The position numbers were made by a program, and so were the translations under genes. Positions 16,743-27,722 of a stretch of 64,000 nt of DNA are shown in pieces (positions within the stretch are counted from its first letter, which is position 1; the number at the start of each line of letters is the position of its first letter). A model generated the notes under the pieces. The model saw only the letters and a program-made list of their open reading frames with translations. It made no database searches and was not told where the DNA came from. Source of the DNA: Pseudomonas sp. KU26590 (lineage in GTDB: Bacteria; Pseudomonadota; Gammaproteobacteria; Pseudomonadales; Pseudomonadaceae). The stretch is from positions 1,765,501-1,829,500 of the forward strand of contig NZ_CP110644.1 in NCBI RefSeq assembly GCF_026153515.1, in the 5' to 3' direction.

Positions 16743-17444
16743 TCAACCGCCGAGATAAGCATCCCGCACTTTCGGATCCACCAACAACTCCGCCCCCGAC
16801 CCCTGCATCACCACCCGGCCATTCTCCAGAACATACGCACGATCAGCGATCTTCAACGCCTGATTCGCATTCTGCTCCACCAGAAACACCGTCACCCCAT
16901 CCCGCCGCAACTGCTCAACAATCTCGAAAATCTGCTGAATAATAATCGGCGCCAGACCCAGCGAAGGCTCATCCAGCAACAACAACTTCGGCTTGCTCAT
17001 CAACGCCCGCCCGATCGCCAGCATCTGCTGCTCGCCCCCGGACATCGTCCCGCCACGCTGATTGAAACGCTCCTTCAGACGCGGGAACAACTCAAGCACC
17101 TTATCCATCTGCACCTGATAATCGGCCTTGTCCGTAAAGAACCCGCCCATCGACAGATTCTCCTCAACCGTCAGCCGCGCGAACACACGACGACCCTCCG
17201 GCACCACCGCAATACTCTTGCGCATGATCACCGACGACTCCAGACCCACCAGCTCCTCACCCATATAACGGATGCTGCCACTGTGTGCGCGCGGCGAACC
17301 GCACAGCGTCATCAACAGCGTCGACTTGCCCGCGCCATTGGCGCCGATCAGCGTGACAATCTCACCCTGCTGCACATCGATGCTGACACCGTGCAATGCC
17401 TGGATCTTGCCGTAAAACGTGGAAACGTTATCGAACTGCAGCAT
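16743..17444 (-). CDS. braG: Branched-chain amino acid ABC transporter ATPase BraG/LivF
   Basis: 233-residue ATPase, one of the two nucleotide-binding subunits of the high-affinity leucine/isoleucine/valine importer (HAAT family). Walker A GANGAGKST is near residues 34-42; the Q-loop region is PEGRRVFARLTVEENL; the signature is MSGGEQQM and Walker B is LLLLDEPSLGLAP. Its ATG directly follows the stop of braF (17444/17445), so the two are translationally coupled. It is last in the operon braC-D-E-F-G. Divergence from BraF in the C-terminal part is normal for this subunit. Confidence 0.95.
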   Translation of the reverse strand: MLQFDNVSTFYGKIQALHGVSIDVQQGEIVTLIGANGAGKSTLLMTLCGSPRAHSGSIRYMGEELVGLESSVIMRKSIAVVPEGRRVFARLTVEENLSMGGFFTDKADYQVQMDKVLELFPRLKERFNQRGGTMSGGEQQMLAIGRALMSKPKLLLLDEPSLGLAPIIIQQIFEIVEQLRRDGVTVFLVEQNANQALKIADRAYVLENGRVVMQGSGAELLVDPKVRDAYLGG

Positions 17445-18212
17445 TTACGCTTCCCCCAGATAGGCTTTGATCACTTCAGGATTGTCACGGATCTGCTCGG
17501 GCGTGCCATCGGCCAGCGGCGTGCCCTGATTGATCACCACGATATGGTCGGAAATGCTCATGACCAGCTTCATGTCGTGCTCGATCAGCAGCACCGTCGC
17601 GTTGTGCTCGTTGCGCAACACGCCGATCAGCGCTTTCAAATCTTCGGTTTCTTTCGGGTTCAGACCGGCCGCCGGTTCGTCGAGCATCAGGATGCGCGGA
17701 CGCGTCATCATGCAGCGGGCGATTTCCAGACGGCGTTGCTGACCATACGCCAGCGTGCCGGCAGGACGGTTGGCGAATTCCTTCAAATCCACCGCTTCCA
17801 GCCAATGCTCGGCGTACTCCATCGCCTCACGCTCGCTTTTGCGATACGCCGGGGTCTTGAACAAACCGGACAGGAAGTTGGTGTTGAGGTGGCGATGCTG
17901 GGCGACCAGCAGGTTTTCCACCGCCGTCATTTCCTTGAACAGGCGCACGTTCTGGAACGTACGCACCACGCCTTTACGGGCGATTTCATGACCGGCCAGG
18001 CCCTGAATCGGCTCGCCGTCCAGCAGAATCGTGCCAGAGGTGGGTTTGTAGAAACCGGTCAGGCAGTTGAAAACAGTGGTCTTGCCGGCGCCGTTCGGGC
18101 CGATCATCGACACGACCTGCTTCTCGTTGACGGTCAGGCCGACGCCGTTGACGGCCAGCAGACCGCCAAAGCGCATGCACAAGCCGGACGCTTGCAGAAG
18201 TGGACGGCTCAT
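17445..18212 (-). CDS. braF: Branched-chain amino acid ABC transporter ATPase BraF/LivG
   Basis: 255-residue ATPase partner of BraG. Walker A is GPNGAGKTT (near 38-46); the signature region reads LAYGQQRRLEIAR, the LivG variant of the usual LSGGQ; Walker B is ILMLDEPAAGLNP. The C-terminal GTPEQIRDNPEVIKAYLGE block is characteristic of LivG. The start codon overlaps the stop of braE by one base (TGATG type), showing tight coupling. It energises uptake of branched-chain amino acids bound by BraC. Confidence 0.96.
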   Translation of the reverse strand: MSRPLLQASGLCMRFGGLLAVNGVGLTVNEKQVVSMIGPNGAGKTTVFNCLTGFYKPTSGTILLDGEPIQGLAGHEIARKGVVRTFQNVRLFKEMTAVENLLVAQHRHLNTNFLSGLFKTPAYRKSEREAMEYAEHWLEAVDLKEFANRPAGTLAYGQQRRLEIARCMMTRPRILMLDEPAAGLNPKETEDLKALIGVLRNEHNATVLLIEHDMKLVMSISDHIVVINQGTPLADGTPEQIRDNPEVIKAYLGEA

Positions 18213-19470
18213 CAGCGCTCCCCCTTGAGTTTCATGACGGGACGCTGCATCGGCAGGAAGCCCTGAGGGCGCCAGATCATCATCAGCACCATCAAGGCGC
18301 CGAAGCCGAGCATCCGGTATTCGCTGAATTCGCGAAGCAGTTCAGGCAACAGAATCATCACGACGGCAGCGAGGATCACGCCCAGCTGCGAGCCCATGCC
18401 GCCCAGGACCACGATGGCGAGGATGATCGCCGACTCCAGAAAGGTGAACGACTCCGGCGTGATCAGACCCTGACGCGCGGCGAAGAAACTGCCGGCAAAA
18501 CCGGCGAATGCAGCGCCGAGGGTGAAGGCCGACAACTTGATGATGGTCGGATTCAGGCCCAAGGCGCGGCAGGCGATTTCGTCTTCACGCAGGGCTTCCC
18601 AGGCGCGGCCGATGGGCATGCGCAGCAACCGGTTGATCACGAACAGCGCCAACAGCGCCAGCAGCAGGGCGATCAGGTAGAGAAAGATCACCTTGTTGAT
18701 GGAGTTGTAGGGCAGGCCGAAGTATTCGTGGAACGTCTGCATGCCTTCAGCCGCCTTGCGCTCGAACGACAGGCCGAACAGCGTTGGCTTTTCAATGTTG
18801 CTGATGCCATTCGGGCCGCCGGTGATGTCGGTCAGGTTACGCAGGAACAGGCGAATGATTTCACCGAAACCCAGCGTCACGATGGCCAGATAGTCCCCGC
18901 GCAGGCGCAGGACCGGGAAGCCCAGCAGAAAGCCGAACGTCGCCGACGCCAGGCCGGCCAGCGGCAGGCAGACCCAGAAACCGAAGCCGAAGTAGTGCTG
19001 CAGCAGGGCGTAGGTGTACGCGCCCACGGCGTAAAAGCCGACGTAACCCAGGTCGAGCAACCCGGCCAGACCGACGACGATGTTCAGGCCCAGGCCGAGC
19101 ATCACGTAGATCAAGATCAGGGTCGCGATGTCCACTGCACCGCGCGAGCCGAAGAACGGCCACACCAGCGCAGCAATCACCAATGCGCCGAGGAACCAGC
19201 GTTGGGTCGAAGGCAGGGTCAGAAAGTTGCTGGCCTTGTCGGACACCAGCTGTTTCTGCGGACGCGAACGCCACATGGCGCTGATCTGTTCGTTGAACAG
19301 CACGCGCAGGAACATCAGAAACGCAGCGGCGAAAATCAACAGCACGGTCGTGGTACTGGCGCCGACCACCGCGAGATTGATCCCGACGATGTCCAGTTTG
19401 AGCCCGAGGATCGGGTAAGCGACGGCCAGCACCAGCACTGCGCTGAAGAGGGCCGATTTGAGATTCCTGG

Positions 19471-19474
<4 letters not shown>
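18212..19474 (-). CDS. braE: Branched-chain amino acid ABC transporter permease BraE/LivM
   Basis: 420-residue integral membrane permease with an N-terminal extension typical of LivM (two extra hydrophobic segments within the first 60 residues), then a BPD_transp_2 domain with about eight helices. Landmarks are [21 protein letters not shown] and the cytoplasmic coupling loop [18 protein letters not shown]. It pairs with BraD to form the transmembrane channel. It overlaps braD by four bases (ATGA at 19471-19474) and braF by one base. Gene order and overlap match the classic bra operon of P. aeruginosa. Confidence 0.96.
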
Positions 19475-20397
<923 letters not shown>

Positions 20398-20565
20398 TGC
20401 TGAGTGCTCCTAAAAACCTGCCTGGTGTTTCACTGGTGAAGTCTTTTTCCCGCTCGCGCGTCGTGATCTACGTCCGCGTCCGGCACGAGCCCAGTGGTTC
20501 ACTGGTGCGGTTTCAAGATGTTCAGGGGTCGGAATTCTTGTGAAATTCGCTGCCCGGCTAAAACA

Positions 20566-20591
20566 AAGCCCACTGCGGTTGCAGTGGGCTT
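20566..20591 (-). terminator. Intra-operon terminator/attenuator between braC and braD
   Basis: On the minus strand GAAGCCCACTGC-AACC-GCAGTGGGC is followed by TTTGTTTT. The stem is 11 perfect pairs (plus-strand arms 20566-20576 and 20581-20591). It starts about 20 bases after the braC stop. It would trim most transcripts after braC, giving more binding protein than permease. Confidence 0.85.
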
Positions 20592-20612
20592 CGGGTAAGC
20601 ATGAAGGCCGCG

Positions 20613-21740
20613 TTATTTCACAGGGGCTTCAGTCTTGGTGCCATCTTTGTGCCAGGTGTAAACGACGAATTTGAAGTCTTTCAGGTCACCCTTGTCGTCG
20701 AAAGACAGCTCACCGGTAGGGGTTTTGAAGGTACCGGCGTGAATGGCTGCAGCCACTTTGGCGGTGTCTTCGGACTTGGCGGTGGTGATCGCGTCAGCAA
20801 TCACTTCCACAGCGGCGTAGGACGGGAACACGAACGGACCGCTCGGGTCTTCTTTCTTCGCGGCGAATGCATCAACCAGCGCCTTGTTGGAAGGATCCTG
20901 GTCGAAGGATTTCGGCAGAGTCACCAACAGACCTTCGGACGCGTCCTGAGCGATCTGCGAGATGGAAGCGTTGCCCACGCCTTCCGGACCCATGAAGCCG
21001 GCTTTCAGGCCTTTTTCCTGTGCCTGACGCAGGATCAGACCCAGCTCGGGGTGGTAGCCGCCGTAGTAGACGAAGTCGACGTTGGCTTGCTTCATCTTGG
21101 CGATCAGCGAAGAGAAGTCCTTGTCGCCGGCATTGATGCCTTCGAACAGGGCGACTTTCACGCCGTCTGCTTCCAGGGTCTTCTTGACGGCGGTGGCGAT
21201 GCCTTCACCGTACTGCTGTTTGTCGTGGATGACCGCAACGATCTTCGGCTTGACCTGTTTGGCGATGTAGTCGCCGGCGGCCGGGCCCTGGGCGCTGTCC
21301 AGGCCGATGGTGCGGAAGATCATTTTGTAACCACGGGCAGTGATTTCCGGGCTGGTGGCAGCCGGGGTCACCATGATGATGCCTTCGTCTTCGTAGATGT
21401 CCGAAGCAGGCTGAGTGGAGCTGGAGCACAGGTGGCCGACCACGAACTTGACGCCGTCGTTGACCACTTTGTTGGCGACGGCGACCGCTTGTTTCGGGTC
21501 GCAGGCATCATCGTACTCAACGGCTTCAAGCTTCTTGCCGTCCACGCCGCCTTTGGCGTTGATCTGCTCGATGGCCATTTTGGCGCCGCTGAACTGCATG
21601 TCGCCGTATTGGGCCACAGCGCCGGTTTTCGGGCCGGCGATGCCGATCTTGATCGTGTCAGCTGCGAACGAGTGACTGGCGACCCCCGCCAGAACCAGTG
21701 CGGCAAACAGCTTGGAAATCTGATTCATACCCTTAGTCAT
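20613..21740 (-). CDS. braC: Branched-chain amino acid binding protein BraC/LivK
   Basis: 375-residue periplasmic binding protein for Leu/Ile/Val (and probably Ala/Thr, as in P. aeruginosa BraC). The signal peptide ends SHSFA-ADT. The mature part begins ADTIKIGIAGPKTGAVAQYG and contains DDACDPKQAVAVANKVV and the paired Cys of VVGHLCSSSTQPA. The start was set at ATG 21740 (MTKGMNQ), which has TGGAG 5 bases upstream; an internal ATG at 21728 is also possible. Longer upstream frames have no signal peptide. First gene of the operon; the 327 bases upstream separate it from a divergent DUF2288 gene. Confidence 0.96.
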   Translation of the reverse strand: MTKGMNQISKLFAALVLAGVASHSFAADTIKIGIAGPKTGAVAQYGDMQFSGAKMAIEQINAKGGVDGKKLEAVEYDDACDPKQAVAVANKVVNDGVKFVVGHLCSSSTQPASDIYEDEGIIMVTPAATSPEITARGYKMIFRTIGLDSAQGPAAGDYIAKQVKPKIVAVIHDKQQYGEGIATAVKKTLEADGVKVALFEGINAGDKDFSSLIAKMKQANVDFVYYGGYHPELGLILRQAQEKGLKAGFMGPEGVGNASISQIAQDASEGLLVTLPKSFDQDPSNKALVDAFAAKKEDPSGPFVFPSYAAVEVIADAITTAKSEDTAKVAAAIHAGTFKTPTGELSFDDKGDLKDFKFVVYTWHKDGTKTEAPVK

Positions 21741-22067
21741 GATGCTCCACTCTTGCGTTGTCGTTTTTATAATCCTGACGGCCAAAGCTGCAGGACGGGA
21801 TTGAATCTCAAGGCTCCACCCCCAGCAACTGTACCGGAACAGTTTAGAGCGCCGGTCGAGCGCTTGAATAGCTGGCGGCGGGGGGCAAAGCCTGTGGATG
21901 TCGCTTAATCGACAGAAAGATACACAATCAAGCCGGCTGTTTTGCCCGGTCGGGCGACGAACCGGTCGGCTTGCGCGAACTTCCCTGCAATCAATCACTT
22001 GAATCCGGGTTTGTCGGTACGAAAGGCGGCGCTATCATTGCGCCGATTTCCAATACGGTGAAAACCC
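21741..22067. other. Divergent promoter region, braC / DUF2288
   Basis: 327 non-coding bases between divergent genes. I see no repeat element and no operator I can name. It must contain the bra operon promoter; none was confidently located. Confidence 0.5.
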
Positions 22068-22367
22068 ATGACGCAAGAACCTAGCACCCTCTATGCCAAA
22101 CTGCTTGGCGAAACCGCTTCGATTACCTGGAGAGAATTGCAACCGTTCTTTGCGAAGGGTGCCCTGTTGTGGGTCGAGCCGACGCTGGATTTGATCGCTG
22201 TGGCGCAGGCATTTGCCGAGAACAGCGAGGCGCAGGTCGCGGCGTGGGTGAGCAGCGGGGAGGTCGGCAAGGTCTCTGAATCAAAGGCCCTGGATCTTTT
22301 GGAGCGCGATCCGCCGCTGTGGGCCGTCGTCGTCGCACCCTGGGTGTTGATCCACGAAAGGGCGTGA
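22068..22367 (+). CDS. DUF2288 family protein
   Basis: 99-residue acidic cytoplasmic protein matching DUF2288: LLGETASITWRELQPFFAKGALLWVEPTLDLI near the N terminus, and a WAVVVAPWVLIHE block at the C terminus. The family is widespread in gammaproteobacteria and has no known role. A homologue lies beside braC in PAO1 (PA1075, from memory), so the neighbourhood is conserved. The ribosome binding site is weak (GGTGAAA). No operon partner follows on the same strand. Confidence 0.85.
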   Translation: MTQEPSTLYAKLLGETASITWRELQPFFAKGALLWVEPTLDLIAVAQAFAENSEAQVAAWVSSGEVGKVSESKALDLLERDPPLWAVVVAPWVLIHERA

Positions 22368-22479
22368 CCCTCTTGGATGCTCGGTAATGGTGCGCCGGAT
22401 GGTGGCAAAGTGGGTAGGGCAGTAACTGAAGGTGTGTCGCCGGTAGCAAAATCTCTCATTGAATTTGCGTGAGGTCGAC

Positions 22480-22824
22480 TCACGCTGCCGCTGGAATAAC
22501 CGGCGGCAAACCAAAAGCGGCCCGTGCCGCGTCGCAATGGCTGTTGTGCTCGCCATCTTCCCAGACGGGATCGAATTCGCGGCAGGTAGTCGCGCGCTGT
22601 TCATAGATAGAACAGCTGACCTTGACGCCGACTTCTCCGACCAGTGCAACGCACCGCGGCGACTTACAGTCGGTCCCGATCATTGCCACGCGGCTCGCGC
22701 TGATGCTCTCCACCAGCGCATCGGGCACTGTTCCTCCCGCCGATGCACATTCTCCCCAGAAAAACGAAACGCGAAATTGTGAGCAGCAGGCACCACAATT
22801 CAGACACGGGCTGACATCGGACAT
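22480..22824 (-). CDS. YkgJ family cysteine-cluster protein
   Basis: 114-residue protein with the YkgJ (UPF0153) pattern: CxxCGxCC at residues 7-13, further Cys at about 26, 53, 57 and 71, then YEQRATTCREFDP and a final Cys near 97. The arrangement suggests a zinc or iron-sulfur site; the biochemical role of the family is unknown. ATG at 22824. It is convergent with the DUF2288 gene. Confidence 0.85.
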   Translation of the reverse strand: MSDVSPCLNCGACCSQFRVSFFWGECASAGGTVPDALVESISASRVAMIGTDCKSPRCVALVGEVGVKVSCSIYEQRATTCREFDPVWEDGEHNSHCDAARAAFGLPPVIPAAA

Positions 22825-23164
22825 GGGTTAAAACCGAAGGGGAGGAGGGGCAATCTGCGGCTCATTCTAGGCTTCCCGTGGGCGCTGGGAAGTGGGTACG
22901 AGAAATATATCCTGAGGGTCGGGACGCCGGAGATGTCGGCCATACGATGCTGGATCAGGCCGGCTCTGTGCGTTCCCATGGTCGGGTATCAGCGGTGCGA
23001 ATGTTTGCAGACAAGGCGCGGAGCGGGAACTACACAGATTGGGCGTGGATGTGTTTATCGCCACAGATCGGGGACCGCGCAAATCTCGCAGACCGGGACC
23101 GCTAGCCACGTGATCAGCCCGCTAGCCGAAGTCAGTCATCAATAACAAGAAAAGAGATCGACTC
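22825..23164. other. Intergenic gap with no confident feature
   Basis: 340 bases between the YkgJ gene and the MFS transporter, which point away from each other. There is no REP and no clear terminator. A 75-codon frame from GTG 22878 has no ribosome binding site; a short phrase in it, WVREIYPE, resembles WVEGIYPE in another weak frame at 58308. It must carry the promoter of the MFS gene at its right end. Confidence 0.4.
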
Positions 23165-24520
23165 ATGGATCATTCGACTCAGGCGGCGAACGCCTGGCGC
23201 GTTCTGTTTCTGCTGTTTCTGGCCAACCTGTTCAACTTCTTCGACCGCACGATCCCCGCGATCATCATCGAGCCCATTCGCAAGGAATGGTCGCTGAGCG
23301 ATTTTCAGCTCGGCATCATCGGCACCGCCTTCACGCTGGTGTACGCAGTAGCCGGTTTGCCGTTGGGCCGCATGGCCGACAACGGCTCGCGGCGCAAGTT
23401 GATGGGCTGGGGCCTGGCGGTGTGGAGTGCGCTGACGGCGGTGAATGGGCTGGTCGGCAGCTTCTGGGGGTTTCTGCTGGTGCGCATGGGCGTCGGGATC
23501 GGTGAGGCCAGTTATGCGCCCGCCGCCAACTCACTGATCGGTGACCTGTTCCCGGCCCACCGCCGCGCCCGCGCCATGGGCATTTTCATGCTCGGCCTGC
23601 CGCTGGGGCTGTTGCTGGCGTTCTTCACCATCGGCGCGATGGTCCAGGCCTTCGGCAGTTGGCGCGCGCCGTTCTTCATCGCCGCAGTGCCGGGGCTGGT
23701 GCTGGCGCTGTTCATGTTCTTCATTCGCGAGCCGGCCCGAGGCGCTGCCGAAAGCGTGGCCATTTCCCAGGAAAAAATCCACCGGCCGATCCGCCGCTTA
23801 TTGTCGATCCCCACGTTTCGCTGGCTGGTGCTCGCCGGCCTGGCGTTCAACTTCGCCACGTACGCGTGCAACTCGTTCATGGTGTCGATGCTGCAGCGCT
23901 ACTTTTTACTCCCTCTGCAGGAAGCAGCGATGGCCACCGGCATGATCGTCGGCGTGACCGGTCTTGTTGGCCTGACCGTCGGCGGCTGGGTGGCGGACAA
24001 GCTGCATCAACGCTGGAGCAACGGCCGCCTGATGTTTGCCGCCATGAGCATGGTGGTCGCAACGCTGTGTACCGGTTACGCGCTGCACGCCGGGCGCATC
24101 GAGATCGGCGTGTTCGTCGGGGTGTTCAGCCTCGGCTGGCTGTTCTCCTACAACTTCTACACCTGCGTTTACACCGCGATCCAGGACGTGGTGCAGCCCC
24201 GGCTGCGTGCGACGGCCATGGCGCTGTTTTTTGCCGGTTTGTATCTGTTGGGTGGTGGCCTGGGGCCGGTGGTGGTGGGCTTGCTGTCGGACCATTTCGC
24301 TCACTCGGCCATGTACGCCGCGCAGGTCGAGCAGATGACCGAACCGTTCAAGGCGGTGGGGCTGCACGATGCGATGTACTTGATACCGGTGGCGCTGTTT
24401 TTCGCGCTGGTCTTTCTGGCGAAGGCGTCGACGTGTTTCAGCGCCGATGCGTTGCGGATGCGCGAGGGGATGGTGGCGGATGAGCCGGTGGGGCAGGGGG
24501 TGAGGCCGTCGGCGGCGTAG
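23165..24520 (+). CDS. MFS transporter, Spinster-like family
   Basis: 451-residue major facilitator with 12 predicted helices. The N-terminal half carries NLFNFFDRTIPAIIIEPIRKEW and the A-loop GRMADNGSRRKLMGWG; the segment GIGEASYAPAANSLIGDLFPAHRRARAMG is typical of the bacterial Spinster-like group (YjjL/ExuT/Spns relatives). A long central loop precedes helix 7. Substrates of bacterial members are organic anions or lipids in a few cases; here it is unknown. ATG 23165 has a weak AAAGAGAT ribosome binding site. It stands alone, convergent with rapA across a REP pair. Confidence 0.87.
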   Translation: MDHSTQAANAWRVLFLLFLANLFNFFDRTIPAIIIEPIRKEWSLSDFQLGIIGTAFTLVYAVAGLPLGRMADNGSRRKLMGWGLAVWSALTAVNGLVGSFWGFLLVRMGVGIGEASYAPAANSLIGDLFPAHRRARAMGIFMLGLPLGLLLAFFTIGAMVQAFGSWRAPFFIAAVPGLVLALFMFFIREPARGAAESVAISQEKIHRPIRRLLSIPTFRWLVLAGLAFNFATYACNSFMVSMLQRYFLLPLQEAAMATGMIVGVTGLVGLTVGGWVADKLHQRWSNGRLMFAAMSMVVATLCTGYALHAGRIEIGVFVGVFSLGWLFSYNFYTCVYTAIQDVVQPRLRATAMALFFAGLYLLGGGLGPVVVGLLSDHFAHSAMYAAQVEQMTEPFKAVGLHDAMYLIPVALFFALVFLAKASTCFSADALRMREGMVADEPVGQGVRPSAA

Positions 24521-24540
24521 ATGTCAGGTTGAGTGCAGGC

Positions 24541-24633
24541 CTGTAGGAGAGTGGCTTGTCCCGCGATCGCGGTGTGTCAATTACAGATGCGGTAACTGAC
24601 ACACCGCAATCGCGGGCAAGCGCGCTCCTACAG
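24541..24633. repeat. REPIN-like inverted repeat with mismatched (hybrid) arms
   Basis: The left arm (from 24541) reads TGTAGGAGAGTGGCTTGTCC, close to the GTGGCTCGTCCCGCGAT family at 40872. The right arm (to 24633) ends GCGGGCAAGCGCGCTCCTAC, which belongs to the GCGCGCTTGCCCGCG family at 13719 and 39356. The flanks (GATCGCGGTGTGTCA and TGACACACCGCAATC) still pair. It lies between the convergent MFS and rapA genes. Confidence 0.85.
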
Positions 24634-24669
24634 GTTGTGTGTTCGCCGCATGAGCTGCGGCGAACCTGA

Positions 24670-27516
24670 TTAACCTGCTACCAACACCCGGATCGCTTCC
24701 AGGCGCAGCGCGGCTTTTTCCAGCATGGCCAGGCCTTGCTCACGTTGTTCGCGCAACGCCGCCAGTTCGCTGTCGCGCACGGTTGGGTTGACCGCTTGCA
24801 ACGCGGTCAACCGCGCGAGCTCTTCGTCGGTGTCTGCCGCCAGGCGTCGCTGCGCCTCGGCCACACGTTCAGCGTGCTTCGGCGCGATCTTGCTTTCGGC
24901 GGCGTTGATCTGCGGGTTGAGCACGTCGCGCTGGGCCTGGATGAACTTGTTGGCGCTGGCCCGGGGCACGCTCTCCAGCTGATCATTCAAGGTGAGGAAG
25001 GACACGCGGCCCGACAGGTCGTTGCCGTTGCCGTCCAGCAGGCAACGCAGCGCAGCCGGCGGCAGGTAGCGGCCCAGTTGCAGCGAGCGCGGCGCGACTA
25101 CTTCACTGACGTAGAGCAATTCCAGCAACACGGTGCCGGGTTTCAGCGCCTTGTTCTTGATCAATGCCACGGCGGTGTTGCCCATCGAGCCGGACAGCAC
25201 GAGATCCATGCCGCCCTGCACCATCGGGTGCTCCCAGGTGATGAACTGCATGTCTTCGCGGGACAGCGCCTGATTACGGTCGTAGGTAATGGTAACGCCT
25301 TCGTCGTCGCCCAGCGGGAAGCTGGCGTCGAGCATCTTCTCGCTCGGCCGCAGGATCAGTGCGTTCTCCGAGTGGTCCTCGCTGTCGATGCCGAACGCGT
25401 CGAACAGGGTTTCCATGTAGATCGGCAGGGTGAATTGATCGTCCTGCTCGAGGATGGCTTCGACCAGCGCCTCGCCTTCGCCCGCGCCGCCGGAGTTCAG
25501 CTCCAGCAGACGGTCGCGGCCAGTGTGCAATTCGCTTTCCAGGCGCACGCGCTCGTTACGAGCCTCGGTCACCAGGGCCTGCCAGTCGTCCTCGTCGCCG
25601 CCTTCCAGCTGCGGCAACAGGCGCGGGCCGAACGTGTGTTGCAGCGCGTTGCCGGTCGGGCAGGTGTTGAGGAATGCGTTGAGGGCCTCGTGATACCACT
25701 GGAACAGCCGCTCTTGCGGGCTGGTTTCCAGATACGGCACGTGCAGCTCGATGATGTGCTTCTGGCCGATCCGGTCCAGACGCCCGATCCGCTGCTCCAG
25801 CAGGTCCGGGTGCGCAGGCAGGTCGAACAGCACCAGATGATGGGAGAACTGGAAGTTGCGGCCTTCACTGCCGATTTCCGAACAGATCAGCACCTGGGCG
25901 CCGAATTCTTCGTCGGCGAAGTAGGCTGCCGCGCGGTCACGCTCGAGGATGTTCATGCCTTCGTGGAAGACCGTCGCCGGTATGCCGGAGCGCACGCGCA
26001 GGGCGTCTTCCAGGTCCATCGCGGTTTCGGCATGGGCGCAGATGACCAGCACCTTCACGCGCTTGAGCATTTTCAGGGTGTCGATCAGCCATTCAACGCG
26101 CGGATCGAAGCGCCACCAGCGTTCTTCTTCGCTCAGCTCGCTCTGGGCCTGGAAGCTGACTTCCGGGTACAGGTCGGCGTGTTCGCCAATCGGCAGCTCC
26201 AGGTATTCAGCCGGGCAGGGCAGGGGGTACGGGTGCAGCTTGCGCTCCGGGAACCCTTGCACGGCAGCGCGGGTGTTGCGGAACAGCACGCGGCCGGTGC
26301 CGTGACGGTCCAGCAGTTCGCGGATCAGGCGGGCGCTGGCTTCGGCGTCGCCGGCGGCAACCGCGGTCAGCAGCGCTTCGGCTTCGGCGCCGAGGAAACC
26401 ACGGATGGTCTCATTGGCCTTGGGCGACAGCGTGCCTTTATCGAGCAGCTCCTGAACGGCTTCGGCCACCGGGCGATAGTTTTCGCTCTCGGCGCGGAAG
26501 GCGTGCAGGTCGTGAAAACGGTTCGGGTCCAGCAGGCGCAGACGGGCAAAGTGGCTGTCCTGACCGAGCTGCTCGGGGGTTGCCGTCAGCAGCAGCACAC
26601 CGGGAATGACTTCGGCCAGTTGCTCGACCAGCGAGTATTCGCGGCTGGCCTTTTCTTCGTGCCAGACCAAGTGGTGGGCTTCGTCGACGACCAGCATGTC
26701 CCAGCCCGCCGCAAACAGGGCGTCCTGGGCTTTTTCGTCTTCAACCAGCCATTCCAGCGACACCAGCGCCAGTTGCGTGTCTTCGAACGGGTTGCCGGCA
26801 TCGCTTTCGATGAAGCGTTCGGCGTCGAACAGCGCGACCTGCAGGTTGAAGCGGCGGCGCATTTCGACCAGCCACTGGTGCTGCAGGTTTTCCGGCACCA
26901 GGATCAGCACGCGGTTGGCGCGGCCCGACAGCAATTGGCGGTGGATGACCAGACCGGCTTCGATGGTTTTGCCCAGCCCCACTTCGTCCGCCAGCAAGAC
27001 CCGCGGCGCGATACGGTCAGCGACTTCGCGGGCGATGTGCAACTGGTGCGCGATCGGTTGCGCGCGCACGCCACCCAGGCCCCACAGCGAGGACTGCAGC
27101 TGGCGGCTGGTGTGTTCGAGGGTGTGGTAACGCAGGGAGAACCACGGTAGAGGGTCGATCTGCCCGGCGAACAGGCGGTCGGTGGCCAGGCGGAACTGGA
27201 TGAAGTTCGACAGCTGGGTTTCCGGCAGGGTCACGGGCTGGTTTTGCGCGTTGAGGCCGTGGTAGACCAGCAGGCCGTCGACGTCGTCGACTTCGCGGAC
27301 GGTCATCTTCCAGTTTTCGAAGTGGGTGATGGTGTCACCCGGCGAGAAGCGCACCCGCGTCAGCGGCGCATTGCGCAAAGCATACTGGCGCGTGTCGCCA
27401 GTGGCCGGATAGAGCACGGTCAACAAGCGGCCGTCCTGTGCCAGAACGGTGCCCAAACCCAGCTCGGCTTCGCTGTCGCTAATCCAGCGTTGCCCCGGTT
27501 GATACTGCTGCGACAT
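24670..27516 (-). CDS. rapA: RNA polymerase-associated ATPase RapA (HepA)
   Basis: 948-residue Swi2/Snf2 ATPase that binds RNA polymerase and recycles it during transcription. N-terminal Tudor-like domains (about 1-110) are followed by the Snf2 core: [10 protein letters not shown] (175-184), DEAH (278-281), [10 protein letters not shown], and in the second lobe [22 protein letters not shown] with HRIGQ-type DRIGQKH. The RapA-specific C-terminal domain covers about 600-948. GGGAG lies about 10 bases before the ATG. The neighbour order rapA, two small genes, phrS, phaJ1 matches PA3308 onward in P. aeruginosa. Confidence 0.97.
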   Translation of the reverse strand: MSQQYQPGQRWISDSEAELGLGTVLAQDGRLLTVLYPATGDTRQYALRNAPLTRVRFSPGDTITHFENWKMTVREVDDVDGLLVYHGLNAQNQPVTLPETQLSNFIQFRLATDRLFAGQIDPLPWFSLRYHTLEHTSRQLQSSLWGLGGVRAQPIAHQLHIAREVADRIAPRVLLADEVGLGKTIEAGLVIHRQLLSGRANRVLILVPENLQHQWLVEMRRRFNLQVALFDAERFIESDAGNPFEDTQLALVSLEWLVEDEKAQDALFAAGWDMLVVDEAHHLVWHEEKASREYSLVEQLAEVIPGVLLLTATPEQLGQDSHFARLRLLDPNRFHDLHAFRAESENYRPVAEAVQELLDKGTLSPKANETIRGFLGAEAEALLTAVAAGDAEASARLIRELLDRHGTGRVLFRNTRAAVQGFPERKLHPYPLPCPAEYLELPIGEHADLYPEVSFQAQSELSEEERWWRFDPRVEWLIDTLKMLKRVKVLVICAHAETAMDLEDALRVRSGIPATVFHEGMNILERDRAAAYFADEEFGAQVLICSEIGSEGRNFQFSHHLVLFDLPAHPDLLEQRIGRLDRIGQKHIIELHVPYLETSPQERLFQWYHEALNAFLNTCPTGNALQHTFGPRLLPQLEGGDEDDWQALVTEARNERVRLESELHTGRDRLLELNSGGAGEGEALVEAILEQDDQFTLPIYMETLFDAFGIDSEDHSENALILRPSEKMLDASFPLGDDEGVTITYDRNQALSREDMQFITWEHPMVQGGMDLVLSGSMGNTAVALIKNKALKPGTVLLELLYVSEVVAPRSLQLGRYLPPAALRCLLDGNGNDLSGRVSFLTLNDQLESVPRASANKFIQAQRDVLNPQINAAESKIAPKHAERVAEAQRRLAADTDEELARLTALQAVNPTVRDSELAALREQREQGLAMLEKAALRLEAIRVLVAG

Positions 27517-27722
27517 GCTGCCTGACTCCCGCCTTGAAAAAGCCGACTATGTTAACGGAACAAGGCGCCCAGGCCAAAGCCACATTGTAAAAACGCCCGG
27601 ATATAGTGAGTGGCGCGCCTGGCGTGGGCACTTGCTGGGAAAAACATAGTCGAAACTCGCGCTTGAATCGGCTCAAGTCGACGAAACGGCAGCCGACAGC
27701 TTGATAACAGGAGACCATTACC

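Noticed and set aside
22878..23105. 75-codon frame in the gap before the MFS gene
   Set aside because: GTG start without ribosome binding site and no known family; only a short phrase resembles the doubtful frame at 58308.
24736..27150. 804-codon plus-strand frame opposite rapA
   Set aside because: Shadow of rapA with His/Gln/Val-rich composition typical of antisense frames in GC-rich genes.
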